Shown: piece after piece, positions 6,568-10,503 of the stretch
Layout: every line of letters begins with the position of its first letter
Numbering within the stretch: the stretch's first letter is position 1
Source: Desulfobulbaceae bacterium
GTDB taxonomy: Bacteria > Desulfobacterota > Desulfobulbia > Desulfobulbales > Desulfobulbaceae
DNA length: 10,503 nucleotides
NCBI GenBank assembly: GCA_030633145.1
Contig: DAOVTM010000099.1
Span: 1 to 10,503 of the forward strand
Reading direction: 5' to 3'
Made by a program: the position numbers and the translations under genes
Notes under the pieces: generated by a model
Told to the model about the DNA's origin: nothing
Seen by the model: the letters and a program-made list of their open reading frames with translations, nothing else
The model's database searches: none

Positions 6568-8667
6568 TTATTCTATTGTAAAACGATTCACCACTTCCCG
6601 CAATTGAGAAGCGACCTGAGCCAGCTTTTCAGCGGAAATATTGAGATGATCGGCCTTGCCCCTGGATTTTTCAGAGGTCTGATGGACGACAGAAATACTG
6701 TCAACAGCCTCATCCACGGCTCTGGCCGCCTCACTGGCATCACTGCTCATACTATTAACCCGGGCGGCTATTTCACTGATAGAAGAGGATATGTGGCCGA
6801 TACCATCGTTTGCCTGCTGCACATTTGCCGATATTTCATTGCCAGCCATATTCTGCTGCTCAATTCCGTTGTTTATTTCCATGGTTCTTTCATTCACCGA
6901 GGAAATCCCCTGGCGCAGGCTGCTGAATAATGCGTCAACCCTGGTCGTTCGTTCCTGCACATCCTGTATCTGTTTTGACACCTCTGTCGCAGCCTTGGAG
7001 CTGCGCACCGCAAGTTCTTTGATCTCGCTGGCAACCACGGCAAACCCTCTGCCGGCACTCCCGGCAGAAGCCGCTTCAATATTGGCGTTCAGGGCGAGCA
7101 GATTCGTCTGTGAGGCAATATTGGCAATAACAGTGATAACAGTACCGATTGCATCCACGGTTTGATTCAGTTCGCTCACGGCCTTGGAACCACGTTCCGT
7201 AAGACTGGTGGCATCAGAGGTCATTTCTGTGTTTATCCGGACATTATCAGAGATTGTGCCCACAGTGGCGGCCATCTCTTCAATGGAGGATGCCACAGTA
7301 TTCATATTCTGTGACATCTGTTCCGTTACCGATGAAATCCCTGTTACACTGGTGTTAATCTCGCCTGCACCTTCAGCCATAATCTGGATCTTGCTCCGCA
7401 TATCTTCTGCTGCTGCTGCTGTCTGCTTTGATTTTTCCGAAACCGTTGCAACCTCTATTGACATCTGGCCGGACACCTGGGCAAGTTCAGAGGAAAAGGT
7501 TCTGACAGCATCTGCATTGTCACTGATTTCCCGGATAATACCGCTAAGACTGCTGACAAAGCGGTTAACCTGATGGGCAAGAGCCCCTGTCTCATCTTTG
7601 CCGACATCCAGCCTGATGGTTAAATCGCCGTTGCCCTCGGCTATTCCCTTAAAATGGCCGAGCAATACCTTTAAGGAACCGGTGATCTGCCGTCCAAAGA
7701 GGAAAACCAGCAGACTGACACTGAGGAGAATCAACAATGCTGTACCCGCAATAACAACTCCTCCTCTTTTGATTCTTGTCATCATACTAGAGGATGTTTG
7801 CGTCATCACCTCAGTCATACGCGCATCGACTTGTTCCAATTGGTGAAACAGCCCAAGTTCCCGTTCTTCAAGCAGTGTCTGTTGCTCCAGGAAAGTCGAA
7901 ACCGCTGGCGGGAGTGTTGTAACAGTATCGTGAAACTGCTGAACAGTATGCAGTAATGCCTTATAGGAACCGTCTATGGCCTCAATGGGCGATGACAAGG
8001 ATTGCAAACGTATGGACAACTCATTTAAGCGGTTGAGGAAGACATGATCGTGCTGGGCAGCACCACTGTTTTTGCTGAAATGCTCCAGCCCATTCTGCAA
8101 CAGTTCGAGCTTGATGAGAAGAAACGATCTGTCTAGCTGCGGGGTTATGACCGTTAACTGCTGTAGCGATGTCACATCTTCATCGGCAACCATCATGTCA
8201 ATCATCCAGGCCGCTATCTCTTCGTCCAGACTGATAATGGTCTGAGCATACTCCGAGTTCAAAGCGATAAGCGTCCGGTTAATCTCGTTGACCTGCCCGC
8301 ATTGGTGCAGAATATCTGCAAATGCCTTATTATACTCCTGCAGCAACTGCAGGAGGCGTTCATCAGCCACGTTCTCCTGCAATGTCTGTATCTGGCTGAG
8401 GATTTCCTCCCCTTTATCTATCAGCATCCTGTCATTCCGATAAAAGGCACTCCGTAAATACCCTGACTGTGAAAGAATCGTGGCCAGTTGGCTGCTCACG
8501 CGATTATTTATCGCTATTGCCCCGGACTGTTTCTCAAGCTCATCTTCCACAGCCTGATTGAGCTGTTGATATGAATAAACTATGGATGCGATGATTACCC
8601 CTGCTGCCAGATACAGTATCAGGTTAATCAAAATCAGCTTAAAGGTTATGGAGTTTTTATACTGCAT
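6568..8667 (-). CDS. Methyl-accepting chemotaxis protein with large helical periplasmic domain
   Basis: A 699-residue transmembrane receptor. Membrane segments are at about 9-31 and 303-325, enclosing about 270 periplasmic residues that look wholly helical, as in HBM/TorS-type sensor bundles. A HAMP domain follows (about 325-378, with GNGDLTIRL and KDETGAL). The cytoplasmic signalling domain spans 380-699, with the hairpin tip in [18 protein letters not shown] (517-534) and [16 protein letters not shown] likely methylation site is ASSIEEMAA (459-467). The tip has Ser534 and Ser537 where E. coli Tsr has Arg388 and Glu391; Arg540 matches Arg394. HAMP has Ser331 in place of the usual proline. 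There is no CheR-binding pentapeptide at the C-terminus. The start is 6 bp after the preceding gene with no clear Shine-Dalgarno, so translational coupling is likely. Confidence 0.95.
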   Translation of the reverse strand: MQYKNSITFKLILINLILYLAAGVIIASIVYSYQQLNQAVEDELEKQSGAIAINNRVSSQLATILSQSGYLRSAFYRNDRMLIDKGEEILSQIQTLQENVADERLLQLLQEYNKAFADILHQCGQVNEINRTLIALNSEYAQTIISLDEEIAAWMIDMMVADEDVTSLQQLTVITPQLDRSFLLIKLELLQNGLEHFSKNSGAAQHDHVFLNRLNELSIRLQSLSSPIEAIDGSYKALLHTVQQFHDTVTTLPPAVSTFLEQQTLLEERELGLFHQLEQVDARMTEVMTQTSSSMMTRIKRGGVVIAGTALLILLSVSLLVFLFGRQITGSLKVLLGHFKGIAEGNGDLTIRLDVGKDETGALAHQVNRFVSSLSGIIREISDNADAVRTFSSELAQVSGQMSIEVATVSEKSKQTAAAAEDMRSKIQIMAEGAGEINTSVTGISSVTEQMSQNMNTVASSIEEMAATVGTISDNVRINTEMTSDATSLTERGSKAVSELNQTVDAIGTVITVIANIASQTNLLALNANIEAASAGSAGRGFAVVASEIKELAVRSSKAATEVSKQIQDVQERTTRVDALFSSLRQGISSVNERTMEINNGIEQQNMAGNEISANVQQANDGIGHISSSISEIAARVNSMSSDASEAARAVDEAVDSISVVHQTSEKSRGKADHLNISAEKLAQVASQLREVVNRFTIE

Positions 8668-8673
8668 ATTTTT

Positions 8674-9666
8674 CTATCTGCCCCGCACAAGCTGGGCAGA
8701 TCGCAGCGTGTCTGGAGACGGCTTGATCTTCAAGGCTTTTAGCGTGGTAATATTAATTATTTTCTTGCCATTTGTCTTTTTGACAATCGCAATATCCCGG
8801 ACAGGAGTCCCCTTCATCGCCTGCATCAGCATTTTGGCTGCCATGGCTCCCTGCTCTCTGACAGACACAACCACACCGCATAATGCGCCCAATTTGATTG
8901 GAAATATTCTTGAAGAAAAGGTAGGGCCGGCAAATTCTTCATTGACTATGGATATCAGCCTGGGAAAGGGCAGCAATGCGCCTTGCGCATCCGTGATCCC
9001 GACCAGCGACATCACATAGAGCGCATCAACCTGTCCGCGCAGTGCTTTGGCTGCGGTGCGCAGTTCCTGTTCGGTATTAACCAGTTCAAAGGTATCGATT
9101 TTCACAGAGCTGCTGCCGCTCTTCTTCCTGATCATCTCTACCAGCATCCTGGCCTTATCATTCTCCTTCATTATGGAGCCGATCTTTGCAATCGAGGGGA
9201 CAAGTTCCCGGGCAAAGGATATGGACTCGACAAGATGGGCCTGTTCCCAAATCCCGGAGACATTGGAGGCGGGATAACCGAATTTCGCTGGCATGGTATT
9301 GACCCCGCAAAACATGACAGGAGTCTTTACCTTGTCCCGGAGAAAGGGAGCCACAAACAGGGACTGAGCAGGTTCTTCTGTAGCGATGATCCCGTCCGGC
9401 TGAAATGCTGTGTAAACCCCATACGCCTCTTCAGCCTTCTGTTTTCCCCCTGCCGGGTTTGTCTTGTAGTTGAGATACAGATGCTTAATCTCAGCATTGC
9501 TTCCCAGAACAGCCTCAATACCCTTGCTGGTCTGCACAGTCATGGGATACTGTGGACCGTAGCTGTGCACAACAAGAACCTTCCAGGTGCTGCTGTGACA
9601 GAGGGTTGCAGACAGCAGACAGAACAGAGTGATGAAAAAACCGCTGATAGTATAATTTCGCCGCAT
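8674..9666 (-). CDS. Periplasmic binding protein, ABC_sub_bind (PF04392) type
   Basis: A 330-residue exported protein. The first 26 residues are a signal peptide (basic MRRN, hydrophobic FFITLFCLLSA, cleavage near CHSS); there is no proper lipobox, so it is probably soluble in the periplasm. The mature part has the two-lobe pattern of the family: WKVLVVHSYG, then a PDGIIATEEPAQSLF region, then KTPVMFCGVN, then NVSGIWEQ, then ELVPSIAKIGSIM, and a second-lobe end with GALCGVVVSVREQGAMAAKMLMQAMKGTPV. No ABC permease or ATPase is next to it, and an MCP starts 6 bp after its stop. I infer a sensory role, presenting ligand to that MCP. The ligand cannot be read from the sequence. AGGAGAAGGT before the ATG at 9666 supports this start. 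Other members of PF04392 supply transporters, so transport with a distant permease remains possible. Confidence 0.85.
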   Translation of the reverse strand: MRRNYTISGFFITLFCLLSATLCHSSTWKVLVVHSYGPQYPMTVQTSKGIEAVLGSNAEIKHLYLNYKTNPAGGKQKAEEAYGVYTAFQPDGIIATEEPAQSLFVAPFLRDKVKTPVMFCGVNTMPAKFGYPASNVSGIWEQAHLVESISFARELVPSIAKIGSIMKENDKARMLVEMIRKKSGSSSVKIDTFELVNTEQELRTAAKALRGQVDALYVMSLVGITDAQGALLPFPRLISIVNEEFAGPTFSSRIFPIKLGALCGVVVSVREQGAMAAKMLMQAMKGTPVRDIAIVKKTNGKKIINITTLKALKIKPSPDTLRSAQLVRGR

Positions 9667-9681
9667 ACCTTCTCCTGTTAA

Positions 9682-10137
9682 TTAATCCATACGTTGAATA
9701 TCAATCACCTTCACCCCGGCAAAGCTGGTGGCGGGATTAATATAGCCGATTGCCCCTCTGGTGGCGGCAATATAATTGACACATTTCTCTTCTGAGCGGA
9801 GTATCTTTGGAGCGATGCCGGAACCGGAAAAAATAACCTTTTTCCAAAGCCTCTTCAGCTTTGCCGGGCTGAGATGAACCACGGACCGGCTAAAGGCTTC
9901 ATGGGTGGCTCCCTGTTTCAGCATCACGACTTTAATAGTCTGTCCATCTGCCCATTTGCCCTTATATCCCTGATAGATATCAGCAACCATTTTTTGGCTG
10001 AGACTGTCCACCGGAATCTCCGGATGAGCGATGATAAGAAAATTATCTGCTGCCGAAACAGGACTCCAGGCAGTACAAAGCAGAAAGATTGGGAGCATAT
10101 ATAACAGGATACGAATGAATTTCTTTAAACAGTCCAT
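9682..10137 (-). CDS. Small PstS-like periplasmic substrate-binding protein
   Basis: A 151-residue protein with a signal peptide (MDCLKKFIRILLYMLPIFLL, cleavage near VSAA at 27-30). The mature part of about 120 residues is much shorter than a full PstS. It keeps the family's pattern: a L-S-x-K-x-V-A-D-I-Y-x-G motif (46-57), KWADGQTIKVVM (61-72), HEAFSRSVVHLS (79-90), LWKKVIFSGSGIAPK (97-111), and RGAIGYINP (127-135). Such half-size proteins are usually annotated as phosphate ABC transporter substrate-binding proteins, but no transporter genes lie here and the ligand is not established. Its neighbours are an outer-membrane barrel on one side and a second binding protein on the other, which suggests a solute-capture role. 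A strong AAGGAGG at 10150-10144, six bases before the ATG, overlaps the stop of the preceding gene. Confidence 0.82.
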   Translation of the reverse strand: MDCLKKFIRILLYMLPIFLLCTAWSPVSAADNFLIIAHPEIPVDSLSQKMVADIYQGYKGKWADGQTIKVVMLKQGATHEAFSRSVVHLSPAKLKRLWKKVIFSGSGIAPKILRSEEKCVNYIAATRGAIGYINPATSFAGVKVIDIQRMD

Positions 10138-10143
10138 AGTGTT

Positions 10144-10150
10144 CCTCCTT
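10144..10150 (-). promoter_or_regulatory. Consensus Shine-Dalgarno of the PstS-like gene overlapping the upstream stop codon
   Basis: The coding strand reads TAAGGAGGAACACTATG: the TAA of the barrel gene shares its AA with AAGGAGG, six bases before the ATG. This is the best ribosome binding site in the window and fixes the start at 10137. The arrangement favours reinitiation by ribosomes finishing the barrel gene. Confidence 0.8.
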
Positions 10151-10503
10151 AGAAGCTGAACGTGGTTTTGACAGCGAAATAATCCCAGCTCTTGGCAAAA
10201 CCGTCCGGGTTGTCTATGGGCATGAGCAGGGAAACCCCATCAACATAATGGTATTCCAGCTTGAGCAGCCAGTAGTCTGTGATATCAAAGCGGCCGGTAA
10301 CGCCCAGATCCCTTGACCAGGCACTGTAATCCGGCAATCCGCACTCAACTCGTTTTTTAACCCTGAGATCTCCGGTAACGGCATAATCGGCGTAATATAT
10401 GATGCCAGCGGTAAACCAGTCTGTAAAGCGATAGGAGAGGAGACCGTAATATCGTTCTGCATTAATATCACTCTCTGCGTAAACAACAGGCCGACCGAGA
10501 GCA
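10149..10503 (-). CDS. Outer-membrane beta-barrel (porin-like) protein, C-terminal part
   Basis: The open frame continues past the right edge, so only the last 117 residues are seen. They show alternating polar/aromatic strands typical of a transmembrane beta barrel: RYYGLLSYRFTDWFTAGIIYYADYAV, then SRDLGVTGRFDITDYWLLKLEYHYVDGV, and a final strand DYFAVKTTFSF. The C-terminal phenylalanine and the aromatic pattern form the signal read by the BamA assembly machinery. A short internal TTG could start a 62-residue frame, but the frame is open and barrel-like upstream of it, so that is not the true start. The stop overlaps the ribosome site of the PstS-like gene, placing it in the same operon. It probably gives a solute access to the periplasm; substrate and porin family are unknown. 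Confidence 0.82.
   Translation of the reverse strand, partial: ALGRPVVYAESDINAERYYGLLSYRFTDWFTAGIIYYADYAVTGDLRVKKRVECGLPDYSAWSRDLGVTGRFDITDYWLLKLEYHYVDGVSLLMPIDNPDGFAKSWDYFAVKTTFSF

Noticed and set aside
8983..9681. 232-codon open frame on the plus strand
   Set aside because: It is antisense to the PF04392 binding protein gene, with no domain pattern of its own.
10214..10486. 90-codon minus-strand frame overlapping the barrel gene
   Set aside because: It is in a different frame from the beta-barrel strands and lacks any signal; the barrel frame is open to the window edge.
1..10503. CRISPR arrays, tRNA or rRNA genes, insertion sequences
   Set aside because: No regularly spaced repeats, tRNA-like folds or transposase frames were seen; the window is almost fully coding on one strand.

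Overview
This window is one continuous run of eleven genes, all on the minus strand, so transcription goes from right (10503) to left (1). The first and last genes run off the window. Coding density is high: most gaps are 6-51 bp, two junctions are ATGA overlaps, and there is one wider gap of 208 bp. The gene content (a chemotaxis-like signalling cluster with REC-DUF4388 regulators, an HPt-GAF protein, a multi-domain CheA and periplasmic binding proteins) and the moderate GC content suggest a Gram-negative bacterium. The outer-membrane barrel and signal peptides confirm a periplasm. A Desulfobacterota (deltaproteobacterial, Desulfobulbales-like) host is my best guess. It is an inference from style, not a proof.

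Upstream module (10503 to 6568). It holds the C-terminal 117 residues of an outer-membrane beta-barrel protein, then a 151-residue PstS-like periplasmic protein, a 330-residue periplasmic binding protein of the ABC_sub_bind type with no permease or ATPase beside it, and a 699-residue methyl-accepting chemotaxis protein (MCP) with a periplasmic domain of about 270 residues. The tight packing suggests that the periplasmic proteins capture a solute and present it to the MCP, as TorT does for TorS.

A 208-bp spacer (6360-6567) with AT-rich direct repeats separates this from the signalling module (6359 to 1). That module holds a single-domain CheY, an HPt-GAF-GAF protein, two tandem REC-DUF4388 regulators, a CheA with two CheW-like domains and no P2 domain, a CheW, and the start of a CheB-like receiver protein. 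The kinase, coupling protein and receptor make a complete signalling core. At least four receivers and two HPt domains are available for phosphotransfer, so this is a branched pathway. No flagellar or pilus gene and no CheR is visible, so the output may be motility or another function. The DUF4388 (PATAN-type) outputs make type IV pilus or surface behaviour a possibility, not a conclusion.

The most unusual points are the pairing of permease-less binding proteins with an MCP, the orphan CheA-type HPt fused to GAF domains, the twin REC-DUF4388 regulators, and the altered residues at the signalling tip of the MCP.
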